DNA of 64,000 nt from Lonicera japonica (Eukaryota; Streptophyta; Magnoliopsida; Dipsacales; Caprifoliaceae), in contig CM038464.1 in the NCBI GenBank assembly GCA_021464415.1, positions 56,533,328 to 56,597,327 of the forward strand. The letters run 5' to 3'. Below the pieces are notes generated by a model that ran no database searches, had not been told where the DNA came from, and saw only the letters and a program-made list of their open reading frames with translations. This document shows positions 11,167 through 24,041 of this stretch, piece after piece. Position 1 is the first letter of the stretch. Every line of letters starts with the position of its first letter. Made by a program: the position numbers and the translations under genes.

Positions 11167-13420
11167 GTATCATACTTTTGTTTGCAATTTTACATTATTG
11201 GCTATCTGCCCATGCGTCTCATATATATACATTAATTATTTAATATAATAATTGGTGTAAGGATTAATTGTATATCCATTTTCTTAGTTATATGGGTTCA
11301 AATCTTATTGTAAATTTAGACATCAAAAGTATGGCAGAGTTTTATTGTTAATTGAAATGCATGTTGGCTTTATATATATATATATATAATTAGTTAATCG
11401 TGTACATGCATTATATGTACAACCTAGCTATGAATAATCTTCAAATAAATAATAAAGAAGAAGATATGCTAACTAGCGAATACGCATAATTTTTTCAGGA
11501 GATAATTTCATCTACTTAAATAGTACTAAAGTTTGAATTGTGTTGTCCTTTTTGATTGAAAAACAAGACTATGTATAACAATAACATTAAGAATAAAAAA
11601 TAAAAATAAGGTGGAACCTCAAAAGTGGATAGATATTTTTGAAGTGTTTATAAAGATACATCTTTAAACTTTAAAGTATACAAAGGATTGGTGCGGGAAA
11701 AAAAAAGTTGGAATCTTTAGGGCTAAAGAGAGAAGGCATAGGTGAGTATAAAGAAAATTTTATTTAATTGAAAAATATCAGTGCAGTTTGATGTAATGAG
11801 GTGCTGTCTCATGCGAGGTTAAGTAATTAAAATGTGTTTTTTCCAATTTCAAAATTAATTAGCCATTTTATTTTGACGACTCATTTGTAAATATATAATA
11901 AAAATTGTCAATAGTCTTATAGTCCGTTGTCATCCTCCATATCTTAATAACAGGGAGGTCCCGACTTCGACCCATACGGACATGGTTATCGAATCATATG
12001 TTGGTCCACCGCTATTGTAATTGTTATATGTCTACTATATATTATTGTACGTGGTGGTTATTGTGAATTCACGGTTTGTAGTAAAAAACATTGTATTGTA
12101 GAAAAAATTGTATAATGAATTATCGCTGTATAAACAAAAATATATAGTAAAAAAATTCACATTAATAATTTACATTGACAAATTTTGTTTTTTACATTAA
12201 TTAAGTTTAGCCAAATTATAAGAGAGACTTGAACCTATAACCCATCTGCGAATTTTAATTGTTGATTTCAGTCAATATATATTACACTGTTATCTTACAC
12301 TGTTATCACTGTGTATGTATTAGATAGCTGAATCAAACGGGACAAAATGTAAGAAAAAAAATACCAATATTAATAGAAATTATTATCCAGTCTAACCCCT
12401 CACCTCTCTCTTAATTGACTAGACTGTACTAATTGAATAAATGTTTTACTTGCATGTTTTTTAATTATGAAGTGAAAATGAAATAGTACTTGTCTTGTTC
12501 TCAATATTTATTATATTGTTCACAATTTTTGGATTATATATTGAAAACCATATGCCTATCTCAAGATGCTTGGATTATTAGTCCAGTTTAATTTTTTGCT
12601 ACGTCCAAAAAACCCTTTAAATTAATCATGCCATAAATTACATTTTTTTGGGGCTATAAATTAAAATGTGAATCATTAATTGTATATTAAAAACATGCAT
12701 GTACTAGGTTTCTGCTTGTACTTAGAAATTATTTGTTATTATAATAAATTATTTGTATTTATAGTAATCTTTATTTATTCTTTATACAACATGCATGATT
12801 CCAAGCTACAAAGCGACCTGAGAACTCCTAAAAAATGCTAGAGTTTTAGGAGAAAATTTTCAAAAATTGATTCTCAGTAACCCAAGTTTATGTAGTGCAT
12901 GCATGTTAGTTAATTAAGAAAAAGGTTTAAATTTTGCGTTACAATATAAATCTTTTTTGTGAAATGAAAATTTGTAAGGATAAAATTGTAAAACAAAAAC
13001 TTGATATAGTTTCAATAACTACTAAAATACGTTCTAACTTTATGTAATAAATAATAAATAGATACATGGTTGTTCCTACATGGCACTATACAACTGTAAG
13101 CGTTATCTCATAATTGGCTCGTCTTAATTTGTAGCATCATATCTAGATTATTGTTTGTCAAAAAACATAATTATACAAAAATAAATATAATTTGTGTCTA
13201 CAAGATAAAAAAAATGTAAAAGGGCACGTCTTCGTACTAGCTAGATCTTCAATTATACCATTATAATTAATTAGTTCAAAGTATATTTTATTGGAAAAAA
13301 GAGAGAGTATATTTTGTTAGATTATGAAACTCTTTTGTTTAATGAAATATATTTGATTGGACATGAACATTGATGGAGGCTATCAAAAAAAGCCCTATTG
13401 AGTGCATATTTTTAGAGCAT
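11167..13420. other. AT-rich intergenic DNA
   Basis: No coding region recognised. A GGGTTCAAATCTT box at about 11287, preceded by TTGGTGTAAGG at about 11253, suggests a SINE-like piece on the + strand. TA microsatellite at 11373-11388. Confidence 0.35.
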
Positions 13421-13423
13421 ATG

Positions 13424-13440
13424 GTGGGGGGTGGGGGGGT

Positions 13441-13470
<30 letters not shown>
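13424..13470. repeat. Poly-G tract with 30 uninterrupted G
   Basis: G-rich run broken only by single T residues up to 13440, then an uninterrupted 30-base G run at 13441-13470. It could form G-quadruplexes. Length may be unreliable because sequencing often miscalls such homopolymers. Confidence 0.9.
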
Positions 13471-13471
<1 letters not shown>

Positions 13472-13794
13472 TTTATTTGGCTCTAAATGAGTGTGAGCCA
13501 TTGAATTAACACATACCAAAGACGAAGAAAGGTATCTTTTTTCTGCATGCCTTAAAAAAGGAAGATTACAAAAAGGGGGCTGTCTATTCTACCCACTTGC
13601 ATAAACACATATATATCCGGGGAGGGAGTGGATCTGCTACAGATCAATTTTTATTGATAAACTCAAAATATGGGAAGATGTTTTTTAGCCACAAAAATTT
13701 CGGTCTATACATGAATTAGGCCGTACTTGATCATAATCGTATGAAGACTTTTGATAACGTGAAATTTTGAAAATTTTCAAAAATAAAAATAAAA

Positions 13795-13870
13795 TTTATT
13801 TTGAGATTTGAATTCAAGACTTTTAAATGTGAATATATGTTATCACGATTTGATCAAATGTTAGTAAAAT
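13795..13870 (-). mobile_element. SINE-like fragment
   Basis: On the - strand, TTTGATCAAATCGTGATAACAT is followed by CTTGAATTCAAATC, the same order and spacing as the SINE-like copy near 39990. It is short and decayed. Confidence 0.4.
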
Positions 13871-13921
13871 ATGTTTACTTTGCTTTAAAATATATATATA
13901 TATAGAGAGAGATAGAGATGT

Positions 13922-14312
13922 GGGTTATAAAGAGAGATTTTATCACCTTAGCAAAAATAAGAGATTTCCATTTAGATAGGTAAATTTATGAATTGTTTTT
14001 TGAAATTTTGTACAGATAATCTATATTATGAATAAATCATCTCTACTAAATTTCATTACAAAATTCAATCTAGAAATATGTGCGATCACAAAAAATTTCA
14101 ATTGTTGAAAATGTGCATATATATGAAATTTTCAATACACCCACTTCTAAGTTAAGTTTTTTTTTTTTTTTTATGAAATCTAGTAGAGGTGATTTACTTA
14201 CTATATAGATCATCTCTACAAAATTTCAAATTTTTTTTATCTATTTACCCCTCCAAATATACATAAATTCTTTTAGTTAAAATGAGAGAGTCACTCTTTA
14301 TAACTTAACTTT
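13922..14312. repeat. Foldback MITE, representative copy of a local family
   Basis: The left arm begins GGTTATAAAGAGAGATTTTA and the right arm read on the - strand begins AGTTATAAAGAGTGACTCTC. Both continue through GGTAAAT, GAAATTTTGTA and GATGATC blocks, so the arms pair over most of the 390 bp. It has no coding region. Related pieces recur at 14445-14700, 15940-16275, 42200-42480 and 44226-44400. Confidence 0.6.
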
Positions 14313-14444
14313 ACATATATATGTATATAATGTGATAAATTATTGAATTATACGCGTTTCCCACATATACTAGTTTTAGTATATGTATATAATTTGCTTC
14401 ACTAACACTTTGTGCTCTTTTGGTATTCTGTTCTATGCGTATAT

Positions 14445-14700
14445 ATAGAGTGATGTGAAAATATTTTTTAAAAAGAGATTCTCTCACTTTAGCTAAAAGA
14501 ATGTATGTAAATTTGGAGGGTTAAATAAATGATTTTATTTTTAGAAATTTTGTAAAGATGATCTATACAATAAGTAAATCACTTTCACAAAATTTTATAA
14601 AAAAAATTAATTTAAAAGTGAGTGTATTAAAAAATTAATATATATATATATACATTTTCAACCGTTGAATTAAGTTAATTTTTTTAATAAAATTTGATAA
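14445..14700. repeat. Second copy of the foldback family
   Basis: Contains AAAGAGATTCTCTCACTTTAGC, GTAAATTTGGAGGG, GAAATTTTGTAAAGATGATC and the matching inverted blocks TCACTTTCACAAAATTTTAT, in the order seen at 13922-14312. Right edge is unclear in TA repeats. Confidence 0.5.
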
Positions 14701-15939
14701 AAATAATCTAATACAAACATTTTTGTCAGTTAATTAATAATGTTGTATTTTGTGTAGAAAAAAAAATGGTAGATCATATAAGAAGAAATTTAACCTTCCT
14801 TTATTAAGTATCAATATATTCTCTTCTATCCAATCAGTCAATCACGTTGAAATCCTGCTTTCATGTCAATGGGAACATAAATTCCCTGAAAAATTAACTC
14901 CCACGCAACCATAATCACCATTCACCGAACAAAGCTAAGTCTTTTAACTCAATTTGGTTCGCGGCAAATTCAATTAATTTCTTTTGCAACTAATATATTT
15001 AATTTGAATATGAGAAATAACGAAACAAAAATTAATATTAGTATTTTTTAGTGAACAGATATTAATTAATTAATATAAAAGTAAATTTTATTTTTTTCAT
15101 TTTTGACACCATGCCAGCTAGTCACATTATCTTACAATTTTCTTGAAAGTCAATTTCTCTAAAACACAACATTTCTACGTCTAAAAACGTATAGAAAATT
15201 TCTATCACAATTTTTACATATGTAGAAATTGATATGTAGAAATTTTGATAGAAAATTTTCATATGACACATTTGCCATGTCACATAGATATGGATATAGA
15301 AATTTTCATTGGAGAGAGTTTTTCCTAAAAAGCGTTTCTATTATAAAAATTTGTATGGTTAAAAATGAACATTAAATATGTCCTTAGTTAGTTATACATG
15401 GATAAGGAAATGGTTCATCTATAACGTGCTAGAGTATTGTTCAAGTTTTGCCCTTAATAGTCTTTTTACTATTTACTCTAATGGGGCACTATAACCCTAA
15501 TTCTATACGTGTAAATAGAAATGAAAAGTTCACTAGAGGGGATCTGTAGAGAGAGAGTTGGTAGCTTGTAACTTTGCTCATTTTTTGCCATTGCCAAGTT
15601 AATACAAAACACACACACACAAAGGTGGATGTATTGTCAGTAGGACATAAAAATCCCGAGGAGAACCTACATACAAACAAAAAATCTTTTGTCTATTTCT
15701 TTTATTCCTTCTTTCATTAATATTGCTAAGAATACATCTTATGGGTTGGCCCAAATTTTTGGTCCCTCACACTATGTATATTTGAAAAGATTAATATATA
15801 AATAATTTGACATATATACTAGTATGCCTTGCTTGTAGCTCTCATATAAGTAATTACAAATAAAATTAACAAAATATTAAGTGACCGAGTGATGAAGCAT
15901 GATCGCATCGGACTTGACTCATATCTATTACTCTCCAGT
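14701..15939. other. AT-rich intergenic DNA
   Basis: No coding region recognised. A local palindrome around 15180-15270 repeats TAGAAATTTT / AAAATTTCTA words several times. An (AC)n stretch lies near 15608-15620. Confidence 0.3.
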
Positions 15940-16275
15940 CTAATTTCTCTCAATGGGGTATAGCTCTTGGGCCAAATAGATGATTTTTTTTCATGAAGCT
16001 TGATGAAGTGATCTCTATAATGATTAAATCATTTTCACAAAATTTTATCAAGAAAATCAAACAAGAAGATGATAAGATGATCATCAAAAATTTCAATAAA
16101 CGAAAGTAAATGTATATATTGCATTTTTGTTACACAACTCCTGGTTTAAATTTTTCGATAAAATTTTGTGTAGATGATAATCTACTTAGTATAAAGATCA
16201 TCTCTACCAAGTTTTATGAAAAAAAATCCATTCATTTAACTTTTGAACGGGAGCCTATTGAGAAAAATTGGACCG
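15940..16275. repeat. Foldback-family repeat, diverged
   Basis: The left part has GATTTTTTTTCATGAAGCTTG and GTGATCTCTATAATG; the right part read on the - strand has GGATTTTTTTTCATAAAACTTG and GATGATCTTTATAC. These arms are the core of the family at 13922-14312, but the outer ends differ. Confidence 0.45.
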
Positions 16276-19200
16276 AATAGATAATAGAAAGGAGCCAAAT
16301 CCACAATGACATACTTCATTTTCCCCCCTTAGTTAAAAAAAATGATTTTTCCATGACTTTATTAGCATATATATAATTTAATATGTTTTTTATTTGCTTA
16401 GCTCACTCTCATATAAATTCAACGATTAATGCTCTGTACCTGAATTTAATTCTGAATTAGTTTTTAATATAGTATTAGGCTAGTTCAAACCAAACTAATT
16501 ACACCATTAATTATAAACCCTAGCTAAACCCTTTGCATATATAGGATTGTGCCAAATGGCACCTCAGCAACTATTATTCACCTATTTTACAACAAACAGT
16601 TTTTATTCTTCTTTTTAAAGTAATGTCCCTAATGCTGTCACCTTATAACAATTTAATAAACCAAAGTCTTGAATACTAATTTAATGTTTATGAGTTTATA
16701 GTGTTATCTTAATCAATCAACATGATGGATATTTAAAAGTTAGGGTTTGACATAAGTGGAAGGTTCTAGGTCAAACTCTAGGATTTTATATCTTTAATTG
16801 ATGATTTTGATTGAGCAGACATGTTTCCAGACATAAAATATGGTGTTATAATATATAAAATTAATTAAAAGTTAATAATAATAATAATAATAATATTGTA
16901 TTGATTTTTTTTTTGTACAAGTATTGAATTTAGGTGAAGGAAAAAAAATCCAAACAAAAGAGATTGGTCACCTAAGACAAGCAATATAGATTCCATGGAT
17001 GGGCTTAATTTTATTTGGCATGTTAAAGTTGGACTTTGTTTCTTTGTTTCTTTGCTTCTTTTTTCTGTTATTATAAAATGAAATTCATATGCAAGCAAGA
17101 ACAGAGTCAGAATTTTCATTTTGGTGGCACTGTGGAATCCTGAATTTCCAGAATTCACGTAAATTTTCGGATAAACCGTGCTAATGTCGCATTGAAAAAT
17201 ATATATATAACTTGTACGAGAGATTTTTGGTTTTTTTTATCGAAATTGTTGTTGCCGCTAAATGTTTTAGAGGATAATTTTTTTTCTCTCTCAAGTCTTC
17301 CACATTCATCTTTTCCACAATGAAATTTTTAGCGGAGAAAAACATTTGGCGCTGCTGTTTTATTACATAATTGCATCATTGTTAGTGGATTTTGCTCCTT
17401 CCTCCACAAAAAAGACATTTTTGTTGTACAAATTAATATTAATATCAAATGTTTGGTTAATACTTATTATTTATACTGGTGGGGTGAGACGCAATACTTA
17501 ATTTTTATCAAAAAATTTAAGACAACGAAATCGTTATAATTCAAATTTTTTTATAACAAAATACTAGTACTATATTTTATATATTATTATAATAGTAAAA
17601 ATAGAAGAGCGGTTGGACGCCTTTCCTGGCCCTTGAGGTCAATCAGTGTATACGAGAATAAGAGTGTGTAACCCAAAAGAAATGAACCAGAAAAATAAAG
17701 CATAATTACTAAAAGAAAAAATCATATTGTTAATTTTTACCTGATTTATCTAGCCTTTTGGCTATTTCTTAATCTAGTTAACATGTCGTCATGTTTATTG
17801 TTGTAATTAGTAACAAATTAATAATTTCATTGTGTTTTGAATCCTTTGGTAAAAGTCTATGGCATTTTGTATGTATTAAATTTTTGTGCACACGCGATGA
17901 GTGTATTATTCGTATATAAGTAATCTAAAAGAAAAATGTTAAGAAATGAATAAGTAATATAGCGGTTGAAACTCATATTACCTTCGCTATTAATGTGTTT
18001 TCGAATTTTATTATTCACAATAAAATAAAAACTATTTTTTTTTGAAACAAAGTACTCGTAAGAGCAAAATTTTGACATCTTCAGTAACCGACAAAATAAA
18101 TTCTAGTGACGGATTTAGGGGGACAACGGGGCTTTAACCTCTCCTAGATATTTGGAAACATTACTATTATTACTAATATGATTTTTTATTTATTTATAAT
18201 ATTACATGCTAATTAAGTTCTTACTAAATAACTTTTATTTGTTTTTTGTCATTAACATCCGAAAAAAATAAATTTCAAAATTTGGACAGAAGAATTTTGT
18301 CAATAATTTAACCACAAACCTTGTCCCTTCGTACAGAAGAATTTTGTTAGATCTGAACCCTATCTTAGTTATTATTACCTTTTACTTACAGATAGCAAGT
18401 GAACTACAAATTGAGATATATATGTGCATTTTTGGCATTTTATAGTTGATTTTTTTTATAAAATTTCGTGCAACTGATTTATGCATCATGAAAATTATCT
18501 TTTCAAAATTTTATCAAAAACTTCAATAAATTTGCCTCTTTAAAAGAAAATCCATTTTTTATAATTGAAAGAAGAAAACCCTTTTAGAAGTTGGCCGTTA
18601 ATCTATTATAATTTACCAAGAAATAAAAAAAAAATATTCTTGTTTCTTTTATCTTTGATCTGACCCGGCCCGTTACAAGAGCATTAATTGGACTAGGATT
18701 CAACTCTTTAACAGTTGTGGGCTCTTTTTCCAAGCCCACTAAGTTGTGTAAAACCTTCATTTAATTGTCATTAGCAAGCCCATTTTATCCCTTCTCATGT
18801 TTGGATTTTGACAGGACTGAATATTGCGGTGTATTATTTATCCCACTCATACTTCTTATTCTACTGGGAGACGGATTGATAAATTTCACCCAAAAGGTGA
18901 GAGTGTTTTATCTTATTCGGATGGAATTGTTTTATCCAACTCTTTAATTCGGCACATAAAAAACACTCTAATGTATTAAATAAATTAGAATAGTAAGTCC
19001 ATGTGATTTTAATTGTCTTATTATTTTAGTGCATATGTTTATACTAGAGAACAAAAAATGAAATATCAAATTCAAGCCAAGGACTAGGATTATGAATAAT
19101 ATTTTTATAAATTAAGTTGCTAATTTTAACAATACAGAGTATCAAGTATTCTCTAATTTGTTATATTTTCTTATCAAATATCTAACATACTACTATTTTT

Positions 19201-19664
19201 TTATTTAAAACATATCTTTGACCACCACTGAATCTCCGGTGCACCTCCTAGGACCTCAATAGAGCCCTGGTGCCAAAGTTCATGGCAATCGTGGCATGTG
19301 GTTGTCACTAATTAATTGGTGAAGCTCAGCGAATGCAAGAAATAGGAAGAATAACATTTAACAAGGATATAATTTCAAATGAACAAAATACTAGTAATAT
19401 GAATATTGTTTTTAGTCATGGTAAACTATAACCGGCATTGTCAATTTGAGACCATATGGTAGTGAACTTTAGAAAATAGAGACTTATTTTAGGAAAATAT
19501 TATTTCTACACAAATATTTTTCAATTAGGGACGTTAATGAATTATGTACACAATAAAAGTGCCAAACTCGCGAATATCAAATTGATAAATTTATTTATAT
19601 GAGAGACGGAGACGAAATAGACTGATCAAATCTAAAAAATATGTTGTATTTTTCAACATTACTA
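16276..19664. other. AT-rich intergenic DNA
   Basis: No gene recognised on either strand; the open frames are short and compositionally random. An (AAT)n microsatellite lies at 16875-16894. A further weak piece of the foldback family (GATTTTTTTTATAAAATTTC) is near 18448-18560. Confidence 0.35.
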
Positions 19665-19667
19665 TAA

Positions 19668-20189
19668 GGGTGTGTTTGATTGGCCATATTTTCCACCCAA
19701 ATTGTCACTTTTGTGCTGTTTGATTGCCAAAATTTTTCTGACAGTCAAACTCCCACTTTTGGCATTATTTATGTACTTTTCCTTGTAAACAAGGAAAATA
19801 TTTTCTTTGCGTGAGGGGGGGGGACCTTGTATTTATTTTCCAGGCAATTGCACATTTTTCGAGACAAAATTTTACCCATTTTCTACATTAAAAATGCTAT
19901 AACTTAAACTACAAAATTCAAAATTTAATAAAAATTTAATATTTAAAATCTAATAATCAAGATCAATTAAACAAGATCCATCAGGACTATAAAATTATGT
20001 AAAAAAAAATACCCATAATTTTTTCTACATTAAAAATGCCACAATACAACCAATATTTTCCGGGTAGAAAATTAAAGTAATCAAACACATTTAATTGACA
20101 TTTTCCAGGCAACTCAATTATAGGCAATTCAATTGCCTGAAACTTATTTTCTTTCCATGTAAATTCCATACTTGCAATCAAACGCACCC
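19668..20189. mobile_element. MITE with TAA target duplication
   Basis: Terminal repeats GGGTGTGTTTGATTGGCCAT (left) and GGGTGCGTTTGATTGCAAGT (right end on the - strand). TAA lies directly outside both ends (19665-19667 and 20190-20192). The 522-bp interior is AT-rich with no gene. PIF/Harbinger type inferred from the 3-bp duplication. Confidence 0.7.
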
Positions 20190-20336
20190 TAAGAGATGTT
20201 ATTGTCAAAGCTTTATCATCAAAGTAATTGAATCTCAATTTAAAAATAATAAAAATGAGGTAGCTTGTTCTAACAATAGCATCTCCCTTAATTATATTGA
20301 AATCAGTGTTTTTTTTTAAAAAAACTATCAAAGTTA

Positions 20337-20745
20337 GGTTGCATTTGTTTCGTTGTCTGAATATAAATGCCGAGTTTGAATACTATTTCTGAAGAATGAA
20401 AGCTGTTTGAAAAAAATAAATTATTTTGTTTTTGAATGTTATATCTGAATAGGTTTTGTTTTGAACAGTGCACATTTGAATGTTAAATAAATGTTATTTG
20501 GACAAATTTCCCTTTATCCTCTTGTTTTATAAGAATGATTAAATCTAAAAAGATAAGGGTAAAAGATGCATTTTACTTCCTTAAAAATTAAGACTTAAGA
20601 CTTAGAGGTAAAATTACCTCTTAAATTTTAAGAGACAAAATAAGTATTCACATCTAAATTTTTAAACCAACCAAATAAAAATTAAAACTTCTTAAATACG
20701 AAAGCACCAACCATTCAAACTTGACAAGTTCAATCAAACAACCCC
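20337..20745. mobile_element. Probable MITE of the TTTGATT-end group
   Basis: Left end GGTTGCATTTGTTTCGTTG and right end (on the - strand) GGGGTTGTTTGATTGAACTT are roughly inverted, and TTTGAATG/CATTCAAA blocks pair internally. A clean target duplication was not found, so the edges are approximate. Confidence 0.4.
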
Positions 20746-21915
20746 AACAAAATGTTGTATTCAATTAGAGGCAAAGCTACCTTCATGCTTTCAACAAGGT
20801 GAATGATTTTTGTGGTAGAAAGAATTTGTTTACTTATGGCAACAAAGAGCCCCCTGTTGCTTTTTTGGACTCTTTCCTACTTGGGGAGGTAGATAACTAG
20901 ATATCTTTAAGATGGTTATGATATTTTTATGTATTCCTGTCATTAGAATGGTCTAAATTATTATCACTTTGAGACAAAAAATTGGATGAAATAGAGGAGG
21001 ATTTATGAGTTGGGTTTGCTTCCGCCAATTTTGCTAGTTTCGGGGAAAGATGTTGAAGAGAAGTGGGCACTCAATGGCATCAAGAAGAAAAGAGGCATCA
21101 AATAAAGAGTAATTTGCTTCACAATAAAAAATGAATACCAAGGTCCAGTTATGGTAAAACTCTAAGTACCTAATTACAAATCGCCCTTTGAAAAATATGC
21201 TAGGACCATATCCATCCGTTGTGTTAAATAAGATATATTTAACTTTATAATGGGTTGCATCGGTTGGGTTAAAAGTGAGAAAAGTTAGTTATAAATGTAA
21301 GGTGAACTACCTTTTGAAAAACTAGAACAAACTTATTCGGTTTCGATTAAGTTTTTTTTCATTTTTTTTAATTTTTTTTGGTTTGGTTTGGATCGATACA
21401 ATTTGGGCGTTTGATTTTTGGATTCGTCACAGTATACCCCTAATCTAGGTCCTCTATTATATTATTCATCAATATTAAATACATAATTCCATCATTTCTC
21501 TTTTCTAACATGATATAAAATTATTGGTCCATTTCTAAAGTTTTAATTATTATTTTCAACAAATAATTAATATTATTGTCTACCGGACCAACATCGTCCC
21601 ATCAAACTATCATAACTACTACCTCTTGAATTCTGCGGTCTTAGAGCCGTCGCTGGTGTTAGTCTTAACAAATGCACCATTACTGTTCATCCGGTTCAAC
21701 CTTAAAAATTTTCCGATCCCACAAATAGGCTTAGCTACGCGTTGGGACCTGCTGTCTATGTCTGTTGCGGCCGCTCAATAGATAAAGTACAAGTTGGTTT
21801 TAAAAGAGTTTTAAAGCATGTACCAATTAACAAAAAAATAAAACAGTCCATGTGATATGTAACAAGTGCAAGCATGCCTTTAATATATATATATATATAT
21901 ATACGGAAATTTTCA
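20746..21915. other. Intergenic DNA, unassigned
   Basis: No gene recognised. The stretch 21580-21780 is less AT-rich than its surroundings but has no long open frame and no recognised motif. A TA microsatellite sits at 21880-21902. Confidence 0.3.
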
Positions 21916-21918
21916 AGT

Positions 21919-22034
21919 GCAGACCGGTTCGTACGGATTGAAACTTTTTGTGACGTTTTTTCTTCATAAAAAATATTCAATATTTTTATGACGAAAAAAC
22001 GTCGTAAAAAGATCCGATCCATACGAGCAGGCCA
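21919..22034. repeat. Hairpin-forming inverted repeat
   Basis: Arms of about 50 bp around a short loop at about 21972. The left arm holds GTACGGATTG and GACGTTTTTTCTTCATAAAAA; the right arm read on the - strand holds GTATGGATCG and GACGTTTTTTCGTCATAAAAA. It looks like a small foldback MITE. Confidence 0.65.
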
Positions 22035-23750
22035 AAAATAAGCTCTATATATATTATTTATATATATTTTTCTATATCTTTAAGTAACAAAAACTATTAA
22101 ATTAACTAGCACCTTAAGACTGATTGTAAGATTTTTCTTTTTCATTGAACATAGATTAATTGTAAGATTAAAGCACATAATTAATAACATAAAGATCAAC
22201 TAAATGGAATTTGGGGCGAGTGCATTCAACCGGGGAAAGTATGGGTCTTGAATAAAAAACTGTTTTGAGTCTGGTTTGGATTTGGGTTCGCCTAAATTCA
22301 CTATCTTCAACTCAATTCACTCAATAATTATGTATTTTTTTAAATATTTTTATAATGCAATATATAATTATAACGATTCAGGACAAAGTGGATTCGGAAT
22401 TAAACAAAATAAAGGTGTTTTAGGTCAAATTCAAGTTGTGTCGATTATAATTTTAGGCGAATTAGGTTTAGATTTGGCAAAACCTAACTCGACCATTACT
22501 ATCTCTAGTTCAAACAACCTAATTCAATTTGTTATTTTTTTTCAATGAACTCAAAATGTAAAAGAGTAAAAGCAATAAGTAAAATGAATTCTCATATCTC
22601 CGAAAGGTGGTGAAATTTGTATTAGATGATGTGGATAATAAGATGAATGAATTTGTGAAAATAGTAAAGAAAGCAAGGCAACGAATCGCAAAACACCAAG
22701 ATATAAGGTGGTTCGACAATATTGTTCTTATATGGCAGCTCAAATTGATTATTTAATTTGGATCCAATCACTTGAATACACTGAACCGGCACTACTCTTT
22801 GTCAACTCCTACCCTCGTCTACTATTTAAGTGCATTCCTTGCCATTGCTCGTCTCTAGTAGTCGATTGACTTTCTTCGCCTCTAAATTGTTCTAAGTTAT
22901 ATTAGTTCAAAGTCTATATATTGATTTAGATAATTGATAATTCCAAGTATTATCATGACAGAACAAATAAAGTTGTATTGTTTTAGCCCTATTCGTCTTA
23001 ATTCTAATTTTTGCTTAAAAAAATATTTAAAAATGAGTCATAAATAGTGTAACTGACGACATGCATATTAATTTCCAATTTCCAAATCCCCATGTGTTAA
23101 TTGTGGAGCCCGGCTACCGGAGACATGTTTGATGAGCTGGCGAGACTTTTACTCTTCTAAATCTCAATTTCTCACGACAAGATAAATTGACGATAATACG
23201 AGATGAAAGATTTATTCTTTTGAGTTTTGACCCCTGAACAGTAGAAGGTTGAAACAAGAAAGAAAGGCCAGGAAAAATTCACTGGTACCCCTCTATTTTT
23301 CTTTTATCTTCATTTTTTAGAGCTTGCAAAACTTTATATTTTTCTAAGTTTTCTTCTATTTTGAATTAAAAGTTATAATATTTTAAAATTTAATTAAAAA
23401 AATGTTTTTAAAAAATGAGTTGATATAACAGTGTAGAAACACAACTATAAAGTTTGAAGATACTAAAAGTATCCGAATGGACAATCAATATATTTAACCG
23501 CTAATCTTAGTAACACTTTGCATTAATTTTCAACACTCCAAATATATATTTACGGTTTAATTCATTATATGCATCTTTTTGGACACCATAATGCATTGAG
23601 TATGTCTTTTAGAGTCAATTACCCTTTTAGATTGCTAATAATCATACTTTATTTTAATATAATAAAAATTATATATATATATATATATTTAATTCAATGA
23701 CCAAGTTATTCCATTCTTCACTACAATTTGTTTAAAAGTAAATATGAAAC
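22035..23750. other. AT-rich intergenic DNA
   Basis: No gene recognised. Around 22210-22520 the GGGTTCGCC / CCTAACTCGACC vocabulary resembles decayed hAT-like repeats, but no ends were defined. Confidence 0.3.
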
Positions 23751-23753
23751 TAA

Positions 23754-24038
23754 GGCTCCGTTTGATTGCAAAGATGGAAAAGGAAAATAAATTTAACTAG
23801 TTTGTGTGAAAAGATAGAAAATAAGGTGAGAGATGTTACTCATTTTATGAGTATTTATCCTCCATCTATTAATGTTTTTGGTGAAAAATTTTTACTCACC
23901 ATCAAGCAAAGAAAATTTCTTCATGGAAAAACTTAAAAATCAAGAGGATATCACCTCTATCACTCAACTTATTTTCCATCTTTTCACCAAAACTAACTCA
24001 ATTTATTTTTCTTTTTCACGTTACAATCAAACGGAGCC
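23754..24038. mobile_element. Tourist-like MITE (PIF/Harbinger), intact ends
   Basis: The inverted ends share a perfect 15-base GGCTCCGTTTGATTG. TAA lies on both sides (23751-23753 and 24039-24041). The 285-bp interior has inner pairing of AGATGGAAAA and AAGTTGAGTGATAGAGGTG-like blocks. It has no coding region. Confidence 0.85.
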
Positions 24039-24041
24039 TAA

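Noticed and set aside
16865..17158. A 97-codon minus-strand frame with a hydrophobic start
   Set aside because: It contains an (AAT)n microsatellite as poly-Ile and has no known family signature.
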